In this document: positions 8,531 to 15,082 of the stretch, piece by piece | How the letters are laid out: each line of letters starts with the position of its first letter | Position numbering within the stretch: position 1 is the stretch's first letter | DNA from: Coemansia sp. RSA 1804 | Lineage: Eukaryota; Kickxellomycota; Kickxellomycetes; Kickxellales; Kickxellaceae | Assembly: GCA_027578815.1 (NCBI GenBank) | Contig: JANBTH010000540.1 | Coordinates: 1 to 15,082 of the forward strand | Direction of reading: 5' to 3' | DNA length: 15,082 nucleotides | Position numbers and translations under genes: made by a program | The notes under the pieces: generated by a model | The model's input: the letters and a program-made list of their open reading frames with translations, nothing else | What the model was told of the DNA's origin: nothing | The model's database searches: none

Positions 8531-9517
8531 ATGTTCCGTAATCAATATGACAATGACGCCTCAACGTGGAGCCCTCAAGGACGCATTTTCCAGGTGGAGT
8601 ATGCATCCGAGGCCGTCAAGCAGGGCTCGGCTGTTGTTGGGCTGAGGTCCAAGGACAACGTTGTTCTTGTTGCAGCAAAGGTAAATCCGCAACAACAAAA
8701 AAACAGCGTGACATGGTTTGCACTTTAGAATTCTGTGTGTTTGCGATGTTTGGCAGAGTTTGGCAGAGTTTGGCGGCGACTAAACCAGGCTTATTGGAAA
8801 CTGGTGTTATTTTTTGTGTTGCTCTTGTTCCTCTGCTTATTGTGTCTCTGCCAAGCGCAACAGACCGCTAATTTCTTTATATACTTTCTTCCTATTCTAT
8901 GGCGCTTCTGTCTGATGGTGTAGCGCTCGCCGAACGAGCTTGCGTCGTACCAGAAGAAGATCATCCGCATTGACGACCACATGGGAATAGCGGTTGCTGG
9001 GCTTACGTCAGATGCGCGCGTGCTGAGCAACTACCTGCGCACGGAGTCCATCCGTTCCAAGATGGTGTACGGGCGGGCGCTTCCGGTCGGGCGCGCAGTG
9101 AACGCAATCGGCGACAAGGCGCAGACGAACACGCAGGACTATGGGCGTCGGCCATACGGTGTTGGCCTTTTGGTCATCGGGCAAGACGAAACCGGGCCGC
9201 ATCTGTACGAGTTTAGCCCCTCGGGCATCGTGTCAGAGTACTATGCGTACTCGATTGGAGCCCGGTCACAGTCTGCTCGCACTTACCTGGAGAGACACTT
9301 TGAGAGCTTTGAGAACCTGTCGCTTAATGAGCTTATTGCCCAAGGGCTGAGGGCCTTGCGCGACACCTTGCAGCAGGGGAAACAGCTTGATACCTTGAAC
9401 ACCTCAATTGGGTTTGTTGGGAAGGACTCCAAGATGACTATTCTTGATGGCGAGGCCACCCAGGCATATCTTGATCTGCTAGAGGAGGAGGACTCTGGTG
9501 CCATGGACACTGAGTAA
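8531..9517 (+). CDS. PRE5: 20S proteasome subunit alpha6 (PSMA1/Pre5), two exons
   Basis: Exons 8531-8680 and 8924-9517 join in phase 0 into 247 aa (yeast Pre5 is 234, human PSMA1 263). The N-terminus MFRNQYDNDASTWSPQGR runs into the proteasome alpha signature IFQVEYASEAVKQGSA (19-34). The MFRNQYD start and WSPQGR are typical of the alpha6 subtype. Later landmarks are IDDHMGIAVAGLTSDARVLS (66-85), YGRRPYGVGLLVIG (123-136) and an acidic tail ending SGAMDTE. Alpha subunits are non-catalytic; they form the outer rings that gate the 20S core and dock regulators, in cytosol and nucleus. The ATG at 8531 encodes the conserved start exactly. It is transcribed in tandem with CDC24 and convergent with the small membrane protein gene to the right. 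Confidence 0.96.
8681..8923 (+). other. Intron of the proteasome alpha6 gene (243 bp)
   Basis: Donor GTAAAT at 8681 follows VLVAAK. Acceptor TGTAG ends at 8923 and exon 2 starts RSPNELASYQ. A GCTAAT branch match has its A at 8871, 52 nt before the acceptor, with no AG between. The intron contains a short tandem repeat at 8748-8777. Confidence 0.93.
8748..8777 (+). repeat. Three copies of a 10-bp unit inside the alpha6 intron
   Basis: The unit GTTTGGCAGA occurs at 8748-8757 and 8758-8767. An imperfect third copy follows at 8768-8777 (GTTTGGCGGC). It is probably a small slippage duplication. Confidence 0.85.
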
Positions 9518-9567
9518 CAAGTAGATGCTCGCTTCTTTTTTGTTTCTTTCTTTTTCATAAAACAACG

Positions 9568-9573
9568 ATTAAA
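9568..9573 (+). terminator. Probable polyadenylation signal of the alpha6 gene
   Basis: ATTAAA lies 51 nt downstream of the TAA stop, after a T-rich stretch. It is a common variant of AATAAA. Cleavage-site evidence is lacking. Confidence 0.35.
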
Positions 9574-9761
9574 GTCTATTAGGCGGGCTTTTATTAGCCG
9601 TAGATATTGGAGAGAGGCTGTTTGTTTCATTTGTTTGTTTTTGGCAGTTCCCACCAGCCATTCAACTGTCAACACATTTTGTTGACATCCATTCCATGTA
9701 TCTGCTGTAGTGTTTACAAGTGGGTAATTCTCAGAAAGAGAAAAATAATTAAAGGTTTACA

Positions 9762-9767
9762 TTTATT
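9762..9767 (-). terminator. Probable polyadenylation signal of the small membrane protein gene
   Basis: AATAAA on the minus strand lies about 58 nt past the stop codon at 9825, in a suitably AT-rich context. Confidence 0.4.
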
Positions 9768-9824
9768 AGTTATAACTATATATACTAGCTGGAAAAGCCT
9801 CTTTTCATTTATCAAAACGTACTA

Positions 9825-10115
9825 TTAGTTCTTGCGTGGTTCATTGAGCGTTGTTGCCGAATTTGAAGTTGGTTCTCTTGGCATATCAATAGCCTGCGCA
9901 TCGGGTTCACGGCTCTCCTGCTCTGTCTCCTCGTCCCTACGACGACGACGTTTAAAACAACTTAAATTCCGTATGCCACAGCATTTGTACCTGAATACAA
10001 CCAGAAACAAGATAACAATTAATAGAATGCCACCCACTATAGAGACTGCAATCGCGACGCATTTTCCACGCTGGTCTTTGGCGCACGTATGTTTTTGGAG
10101 ATATATGTAACCCAT
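9825..10115 (-). CDS. Small single-pass membrane protein, family not recognised
   Basis: A 96-aa open frame from an ATG in good context (ACCATGG). The N-terminal 18 residues are polar with two cysteines (C11, C19). One strong transmembrane helix spans about 19-42 (VAIAVSIVGGILLIVILFLVV). Next come a juxtamembrane cysteine cluster (C45, C46, C53), a likely palmitoylation site by analogy, and five arginines (56-60). The C-terminus is a polar, acidic, disordered tail of about 36 residues. By the positive-inside rule the tail is cytosolic. A minus-strand TATAAA near 10231-10240 and an AATAAA at 9767-9762 frame it as a short gene. It could instead be the last exon of a slightly longer gene (see the finding for 9825-10469). 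The strong TM-plus-basic-stop layout makes chance unlikely, but no function can be assigned. Confidence 0.55.
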   Translation of the reverse strand: MGYIYLQKHTCAKDQRGKCVAIAVSIVGGILLIVILFLVVFRYKCCGIRNLSCFKRRRRRDEETEQESREPDAQAIDMPREPTSNSATTLNEPRKN

Positions 10116-11101
10116 GGTTAGTTTGTAATTAAAACAATATAATAATTGTGAATAAATGAATAAATGGTAATAGTTTAAGGAAAGAAGAAAAGTGCGTTTG
10201 GTTTATCCTGTCTCCGATGGTCTCTGATGTCTTTATAAACCCGTTTTGTTTTTCAAATTGAAATGTCGATTTTATCTGCACATAAAGCTCGAGGATACAA
10301 CACTTCCTTCAGGTTTGTTTCCGTTTTTTCGTTATGCATGTTTTTTCGTCATTATGTGGATGGGTGGGGACTTCATTATCTTTATCTGGTAAGCTTAAGC
10401 AGATTTACCACAATCTGTCTTATTGCTTTCTAACCGCAGCAAAGGAAAAAGCGCTGCGCATTTTTTCATTCAGTGTAGGGCGGCCCTTAACTAATATGAA
10501 AAAATAAATGAAAGCTGAAGGCATTCTGGATTATTTCAGGAAAACAATTAGATGACATCCTCTCCGTTTGAACCAGAGTTAGAAATTGCTGATGTTGCAT
10601 TCCGTAAAGTTCCGAAAATGTGCAGGTCAAAGAAACCTTTCTTATGTGGACTGCAATAACATGTCTCCAATATATCTAGACACATTACATGTTGATTTCG
10701 GCAAGTAGCTACTTTTTAACCATTAGAAGATGTAAGATGAGCTGTTGTAAGCAAGGTGCCGTGACTTTCAAACATATTTGAAATGCTAAAAATGTTAGAC
10801 AGGCCAGCAAGAGAATGGAATTGTTGGCTGGGACTATCCCATGCTAGAAAAGCTCAGTTCACCCAATTTTCCGGCCCTGCATTTTATTGGCTCTGACTGA
10901 AGCTTTTCATTTTGATGCCCATCCATCGAAAACAATCTCTTTTTCGCCACGTTTTTTGTTTGTATTTTTTGCTTGTTTGTATGTCACTCTATAACTACTT
11001 TAGTTGTCTAAAACTTTTTTGTACGGAAAAAGAAGGTCTAAAGAGCGCTTGGAACATAGCTATCGTCCCTTCCTCTCTTCACACACGCAAGCAGGTCGTA
11101 G
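10116..11101. other. Divergent intergenic region
   Basis: Nearly 1 kb lies between the minus-strand membrane protein gene and the plus-strand RRM-WD40 gene, so it should hold both promoters. It is AT-rich. A TTTATAAA palindrome at 10232-10239 could serve the left gene. An inverted CCAAT (ATTGG at 10886-10890) lies about 210 bp before the right gene. The right end (11065-11085) is pyrimidine-rich. No RNA gene was recognised. Confidence 0.4.
10231..10240 (-). promoter_or_regulatory. Possible TATA box of the small membrane protein gene
   Basis: GTTTATAAAG on the minus strand lies about 120 nt upstream of the ATG at 10115. That would give a 5' UTR of about 90 nt. The core is palindromic, so orientation is inferred from the gene only. 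Confidence 0.3.
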
Positions 11102-13312
11102 ATGGATGGCATATGGCTCAATATACGCGGACTTTCAAAACAAACGAAAATAAAAAAGATTGAGCAATTTACCAGCTACAAGGCCGTGGTCATAGAAATC
11201 CACCCAACAAGCAGAAATGAAAATGCCGGGCGCATACTGTTTGGGGGCTTTAGCGAAGCTAAACGCATGTTAGAGCAAAAGAATTACATGGAATTAGATG
11301 GGTCTGTTGTCAAGCTTTGCATGACAAGGGAGGATCTGGTAAAGTACAAGCAGATAGTAATTAGGGGCACACCTGTTGGTGGGAGCACTGAAGAAAAACT
11401 GTTTCAGCACTGCAAGCGCTATGGAATGGTGTGCGGGATCAGACTCGAGGACAAGGACGCCAGAGTCTGGTTTGAAACGAGAGAGGCAGCCGAGAGTGCA
11501 CTCAACAACTTGGGAAATAGCGAGCTCTACTCTGGGATGCGCTTAGAGCATGTTACTGACTCTTCTAGTCATGCTTCCGATAATGCACCAATGGAGGTTA
11601 TCGTCCTTGACAAAAGGAACGATAATGGTGGTGGTGGTGGTGGCAATTCTGCAGTGTACACGATTAGTGATAGCAGTGACAGTGACGCCAGCATGATATC
11701 CGTTGATATGTTGCGGCCACCAGATCCACTAGCTTCATTCCACAAAAAGATTAACAATGCATCCACACCATTACTAGAAGCCTCATCCACTTCCTCTGTA
11801 CATAGTGCATCTAGAAGCCCTGGTGGCAGCGAGTCGCATTCACAGATAGCGTCTGGCCAGCGCCGGAAAGGAAATGTTGCCCGGAAATCAACAGGAGGGC
11901 GACCACCGGCACCCGAGCAACGCCTGGCTGCAGGCAGAGGCCAATCAAAAAAGGCCCAGATCCGTAACGGACCCAACGGCATCCATCGCTACAGCTCTGG
12001 AGAGAGCGATATTATCACGGATGATCCGACACAGCAAGCAGAGTCGTCTTTTCACAGCGGAAGCGAAAACGGTAGCCTGGATACCGAGTCCGAGTCCATG
12101 GTGGTCACGGACTTTTTCAAGATGGAGCCCTGGAGGGCAAAGGCGCCGTTTATCTACAATTTCATATACCGGAGACTGCCCGGAGCAAGCGCAATTGAAG
12201 ATGGGCGACATTTTCTGTCGATGGCTTGGAAGACCGGATCGGCTGGCAACATGCTGGATCTTTTTGTATCGCAAGGAAACCGGCCAGCAGTGAATGCGGT
12301 CAGATCGTGGGGCAAGGACTATAACGCAAGCACCGCTTCAAGATCCGAGATTGCATTAACAAGTTTCCAGATACCCGCACGTGGGTCATTGGCTAACGCC
12401 TGCTCCTTACTTAATGCGTTTAACCTGAAGGAGGCTGGGATTATGCACAGGAACCGCCAGCGCGATGGCAATGAGTTTGCTGTAAGCACGCTCAAGCTCT
12501 ATGATGAAGGCCGTATTCTCTTTGGATGCGGCACAAGCAGCATCATTGTCTGGGACACCAATGGCATCAAGCACAAGGAGTCGCTGATGATACTTTCCGA
12601 TGTGGATGGCGTGTATGATGTGGGTTGCGACTACGTTGTTGCAAGCTCAACCAATGGAACAATGGGCGTGTGGAAGTCTGGATCGCGTAACTACATGTGG
12701 CGCTACAACGACACACGCAGATTCAAAACCGCGTCGCATGTAGACGCAAACACAACACCGATTATCACTGCACTGCAGGTGGATGCCGATGACAGAGGTG
12801 CGTTCATTGGCGGCATATCTGGATGTGTCTCGCACAGCGACTTCCGTGGGCCGCATATACACCGGCTCTCTTCAACCGTCTGCAAGGGGGCGCCACGGAG
12901 CTTTGCGAATTCCAGAAACCACGGGCTTCTTGTGGGCACAGACAGCGGGTTTATGGCATTACTCGACACGCGGTACATACATTCAACATCGCCAAGAGTA
13001 AACGTGGTCAGGAAGTACTCTGTTTCGGAAGCGTCGCTCGTTAATCGCATTCGGGTGTGTCCGCATGATCCGGAGGTGCTTGCATGCTCGATCGATCACA
13101 ATGTATATATCTACCGGAATGATGGAGGCCATCGAAAAGGCGATGACGATTTAGTGCCGCTTTTCCATCACCACGCCCACCAGTCCCACGTAGTTGACTT
13201 TGACTGGCATCCGAGCCCAGAGTACAGATACACAATTGGGTCCGCAGAATCGGGAGAAGGACTAGAGTCTGGTGAGATCCAGATCTGGGAACCGTCCAGC
13301 GTTGTCCTGTAA
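11102..13312 (+). CDS. RRM-RRM-WD40 protein with Msi1/RBBP4-like C-terminus and a histone H3-tail-like motif
   Basis: An intronless 736-aa protein. Two RRM-like folds open it: about 3-78 (beta1 IWLNIRGL, beta3 GRILFGGF) and about 84-151 (beta1 QIVIRGT, beta3 ARVWFET). Both have degenerate RNP aromatics, so RNA binding is not assured. Residues 152-335 are a Ser/Gly/Arg-rich disordered linker with two SUMO-interaction-like motifs (EVIVLD 165-170; VYTISDSSDSD 185-195) and ARKSTGG (260-266), identical to histone H3 residues 7-13. Residues 338-358 (FFKMEPWRAKAPFIYNFIYRR) resemble the N-terminal helix of Msi1/RBBP4 histone chaperones. Beta-propeller blades follow: IIVWD (481-485), MGVWK (521-525), HNVYIYR (666-672) and a last blade HVVDFDWHP to GEIQIWEP (696-731), much like the HxxxIxDFxWNP...QVW blade of RBBP4. 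A chromatin role is inferred. An in-frame TAG directly precedes the ATG. The RRM and WD40 calls are fair; the Msi1-like assignment is tentative. Confidence 0.72.
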   Translation: MDGIWLNIRGLSKQTKIKKIEQFTSYKAVVIEIHPTSRNENAGRILFGGFSEAKRMLEQKNYMELDGSVVKLCMTREDLVKYKQIVIRGTPVGGSTEEKLFQHCKRYGMVCGIRLEDKDARVWFETREAAESALNNLGNSELYSGMRLEHVTDSSSHASDNAPMEVIVLDKRNDNGGGGGGNSAVYTISDSSDSDASMISVDMLRPPDPLASFHKKINNASTPLLEASSTSSVHSASRSPGGSESHSQIASGQRRKGNVARKSTGGRPPAPEQRLAAGRGQSKKAQIRNGPNGIHRYSSGESDIITDDPTQQAESSFHSGSENGSLDTESESMVVTDFFKMEPWRAKAPFIYNFIYRRLPGASAIEDGRHFLSMAWKTGSAGNMLDLFVSQGNRPAVNAVRSWGKDYNASTASRSEIALTSFQIPARGSLANACSLLNAFNLKEAGIMHRNRQRDGNEFAVSTLKLYDEGRILFGCGTSSIIVWDTNGIKHKESLMILSDVDGVYDVGCDYVVASSTNGTMGVWKSGSRNYMWRYNDTRRFKTASHVDANTTPIITALQVDADDRGAFIGGISGCVSHSDFRGPHIHRLSSTVCKGAPRSFANSRNHGLLVGTDSGFMALLDTRYIHSTSPRVNVVRKYSVSEASLVNRIRVCPHDPEVLACSIDHNVYIYRNDGGHRKGDDDLVPLFHHHAHQSHVVDFDWHPSPEYRYTIGSAESGEGLESGEIQIWEPSSVVL
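11625..11643 (+). repeat. GGT trinucleotide run encoding a glycine stretch
   Basis: A run of GGT codons within the disordered linker of the RRM-WD40 protein encodes six glycines (residues 176-181) between the two SUMO-interaction-like motifs. Confidence 0.8.
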
Positions 13313-13372
13313 AGTAAGTGACAATTCGATTGATTATCTTTCTTTTGAATGCTATGGTGTAACATTTCTAAT

Positions 13373-13378
13373 AATAAA
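13373..13378 (+). terminator. Probable polyadenylation signal of the RRM-WD40 gene
   Basis: AATAAA lies 61 nt downstream of the TAA stop at 13310-13312. It points towards the opposing ethanolamine kinase gene. Confidence 0.45.
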
Positions 13379-13399
13379 ACATCTATTGAAACATTAGTT

Positions 13400-13405
13400 T
13401 TTATT
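13400..13405 (-). terminator. Probable polyadenylation signal of the ethanolamine kinase gene
   Basis: AATAAA on the minus strand lies about 85 nt beyond the stop codon at 13490. It is only 22 bp from the plus-strand signal of the convergent gene, so the two 3' ends probably overlap slightly. Confidence 0.4.
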
Positions 13406-13489
13406 AAAAACAATGCAGAAATACAACATGTGCAAGAAAACAAAGGGGCTTGCTGAATAAAAGAAAGAAAGGGTTGGGCATAGATGGAT

Positions 13490-14865
13490 CTAGTCCAAAA
13501 GCCGAGATTTGTTCTTATAGTACTCGTCGAACCTCATCTTTGCGTACTCCATATAGTCAAAGTCGATATCAGAAATAGAAGCCTGAATGAGAGCCCAGAT
13601 GCCCCAGTAAAAGTGGGATGCAAGCTGGAAGACGCTGACCTCGTTGTACAGGGTTTCCAAGGCGTCGTGGCTAGAGTCCTGGCCAAGCTCATCCAGGTAG
13701 ATTTTAAACCATTTTAGCTGAGCGTCTTTTGTAGGATACCTAGAGTAGTCGCACTCAAAGCCAGCGTATTCGTTAAAGTGATTGGCGATATCAAAGGCCC
13801 TGTGGTTGTACATTCCGTACTCGTAGTCAATGAAGAACACCTTGTCGTTGGATTCGGACATGACAATGTTGCCGGACAGCAGGTCGTTGTGGGCAAACAC
13901 GACAGGAGAGTTGAGTTTAGTCAAGATGGATTCAAGCTCAGAGAGCTCCGAGGCAAGCTTGTCGGTGGAGAAGTTGGCCTGGAAGGTGGAGTTGGCCTTG
14001 GGGTCCTTGTAGCTTTTGGGGATGTCGCGCAGCCATCGCTGGAGCGTTGGGAAGAGCTGAGGCGCATGGGAGCCGGGAAGACTGATCTGGCTCCACTTTG
14101 CCAGGCTCCGAGCGATCAGAGGGGCCCAGAGGTCGTTGCCCATCTCGTGGGGCTTGGCAACGGTGCCTGGGATGAAGCCGTACACCAGACCGTTGTTGAA
14201 GCGCGCGTGGACCGGCGGACACATTCCAATACGCGCAAGCCCAATCATATTCTACAGAAGCAGCAGCAAAGGAGGAAAGGGAAGTAGAATACAGCCAAAG
14301 TACATTTATTGGTTAGTAACGATTGCCGCCTGAAAGATGGACATGGCTTTGAATAAATACGGCTTAATGCGCATGTGACCACCCGGATGTTTTATGCTTG
14401 TTCTATCTATCTACAAGGGCGGAAGAAGAATCGTTCTCTTACTCGCACACGCAAGAAAAAGAAGAAAAAAAGGATTCGCCCGCTTTACAAACAAAAGAAG
14501 AAGGGGGTAAATTACCCGAGCAAACAAGCCAAAACAATGGTAGCAGAGCATGGATATAGCGCGGACAAGGAGCTTACCAGAAGCTCGGCGTTTCTGTCGA
14601 TAATAAAATCGGTGTTTTTCCCATATGCACGGATAAGCACAGTGACGCCCTTGGTCTTGTTGACGCACATAACCAGCTTGTTGGTGATGCCCTCCTTGCA
14701 TTCGTTGAGGACAATGTGGTCGTGGGTCCACTCGAGGAAGACCCGCATCAGAAGCGTCCTTGCATCGTCGAAAAGAGCGGTGTCGCGGACGGATATCGCA
14801 ACATGCGGGATGGTCTGAATAAGGGCAGCGTCGCAGGGGTCTTTTGAGAAACTGCTGTTGGTCAT
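13490..14865 (-). CDS. EKI1: Ethanolamine kinase (choline/ethanolamine kinase family), two exons
   Basis: Exons 14865-14578 and 14251-13490 (minus strand) join in phase 0 into 349 aa. The protein phosphorylates ethanolamine with ATP, the first step of the CDP-ethanolamine (Kennedy) pathway to phosphatidylethanolamine, in the cytosol. N-lobe landmarks are GITNKLVMCVN (59-69), VLIRAYGKNTDFIIDRNAELL (76-96) and ARFNNGLVYGFIPG (112-125). The Brenner motif is FAHNDLLSGNIV (215-226), with catalytic Asp219 and Asn224. The metal-binding motif is IDYEYGMYNHRAFDIANHFNE (237-257), with Asp238. NHFNEYAGFECDYSRYP matches ethanolamine kinases better than choline kinases, so I chose that name; some choline activity is possible. 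All core motifs are intact. It is shorter than yeast Eki1 (534 aa) because it lacks the N-terminal extension. The start at 14865 is the first Met of the exon 1 frame in which the homology lies. It is convergent with the RRM-WD40 gene. Confidence 0.92.
14252..14577 (-). other. Intron of the ethanolamine kinase gene (326 bp)
   Basis: Donor GTAAGC (from 14577 downward) follows RNAELL. Acceptor CTGTAG ends at 14252 and exon 2 starts NMIGLARIG. A perfect TACTAAC branch site lies at 14318-14312, branch A 14313, 61 nt before the acceptor. The tract between is pyrimidine-rich and free of AG. Confidence 0.93.
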
Positions 14866-15082
14866 TTGGAGTGCAAGAAAAAAGTATGATAGAAAAGTAC
14901 TGACAATGGTGTAGGCTGTTTTTTTTTTTGAAAGAAGGAAAGAAAGAAGGAAGAGAAAGGGGACTAGGATAATTAAAAAAGGAAAGCAAGAGAAAAGAAA
15001 GAGACTCCAGCTTTTCAGATGGTTGTTTTATTCTAGAAAAGACCATCCATCCATCGCATATGCTTCCCAAGGAGGGGAGCAC
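14866..15082 (-). promoter_or_regulatory. Pyrimidine-rich promoter/leader of the ethanolamine kinase gene
   Basis: Between 14877 and about 15010 the plus strand is almost all purine (GAAAG/GGAAA units, plus a T-run at about 14919-14930). The sense strand of the gene is therefore a long C/T tract just upstream of the start codon. This matches the T/C-rich leaders of the plus-strand genes at 1733, 4381 and 8531. Open frames through the tract are low-complexity and not credible genes. Confidence 0.45.

Noticed and set aside
11030..11101. Possible upstream exon joined to the RRM-WD40 gene at the AG just before its ATG
   Set aside because: No coding sequence resembling an RRM start was seen upstream, the nearest branch match is CTAAA rather than CTAAY, and earlier AGs would be chosen first.
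13778..14287. 169-codon plus-strand open frame opposite ethanolamine kinase exon 2
   Set aside because: The minus strand carries the HNDLL and IDYEY kinase motifs; the plus frame is low-complexity Val/Gly-rich and extends into the intron.
14411..15082. 223-codon minus-strand open frame spanning the ethanolamine kinase promoter and exon 1
   Set aside because: It is out of frame with the kinase homology and composed of Phe/Ser/Leu runs from a pyrimidine tract.

Overview
The window reads as a compact fungal nuclear genome. It holds eight protein-coding genes (one cut by the left edge), short GT-AG introns in three of them, pyrimidine-rich leaders upstream of several start codons, and a Cdc24-type polarity GEF with the fungal CH-DH-PH-PB1 layout. 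An early-diverging lineage such as Kickxellomycotina would fit the mix of intron-poor genes and a few introns of 240-840 bp, but nothing here proves the lineage. No tRNA, rRNA, CRISPR array, transposase or transposon end was recognised.

Layout, left to right. 1-144 (+) is the 3' end of a gene that looks like cystathionine beta-synthase. 430-1089 (+) is the RES-complex splicing factor RBMX2/Ist3. 1733-2578 (+) is a uridine/cytidine kinase homologue with altered catalytic motifs. 2579-4380 is a long gene-free stretch whose right third is the T-rich leader of the next gene. 4381-8121 (+) is CDC24 in three exons (856 aa). 8531-9517 (+) is the 20S proteasome subunit alpha6 in two exons (247 aa). 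9825-10115 (-) is a small single-pass membrane protein of unknown family. 10116-11101 is an AT-rich divergent intergenic region. 11102-13312 (+) is an intronless 736-aa protein with two RRM-like domains, a disordered middle and an Msi1/RBBP4-like WD40 C-terminus. 13490-14865 (-) is an ethanolamine kinase in two exons (349 aa). 14866-15082 is its purine-rich (pyrimidine-rich on the sense strand) promoter.

The genes are not a pathway cluster. They cover unrelated housekeeping roles: sulfur amino-acid metabolism, pre-mRNA splicing, pyrimidine salvage, Cdc42 polarity, proteolysis, phospholipid synthesis and, by inference, chromatin.

The most interesting object is the 11102-13312 protein. Its disordered linker contains ARKSTGG, identical to histone H3 residues 7-13 including the K9 methylation context. 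The same linker carries two SUMO-interaction-like motifs, and it lies just before a WD40 domain that resembles histone-binding Msi1/RBBP4 proteins. This suggests an RNA- and histone-linked chromatin factor with a built-in H3 mimic. Second are the degraded active-site motifs in the uridine kinase homologue. Third is a consistent 52-67 nt spacing between a CTAAY branch-site match and the 3' splice site in all four modelled introns.
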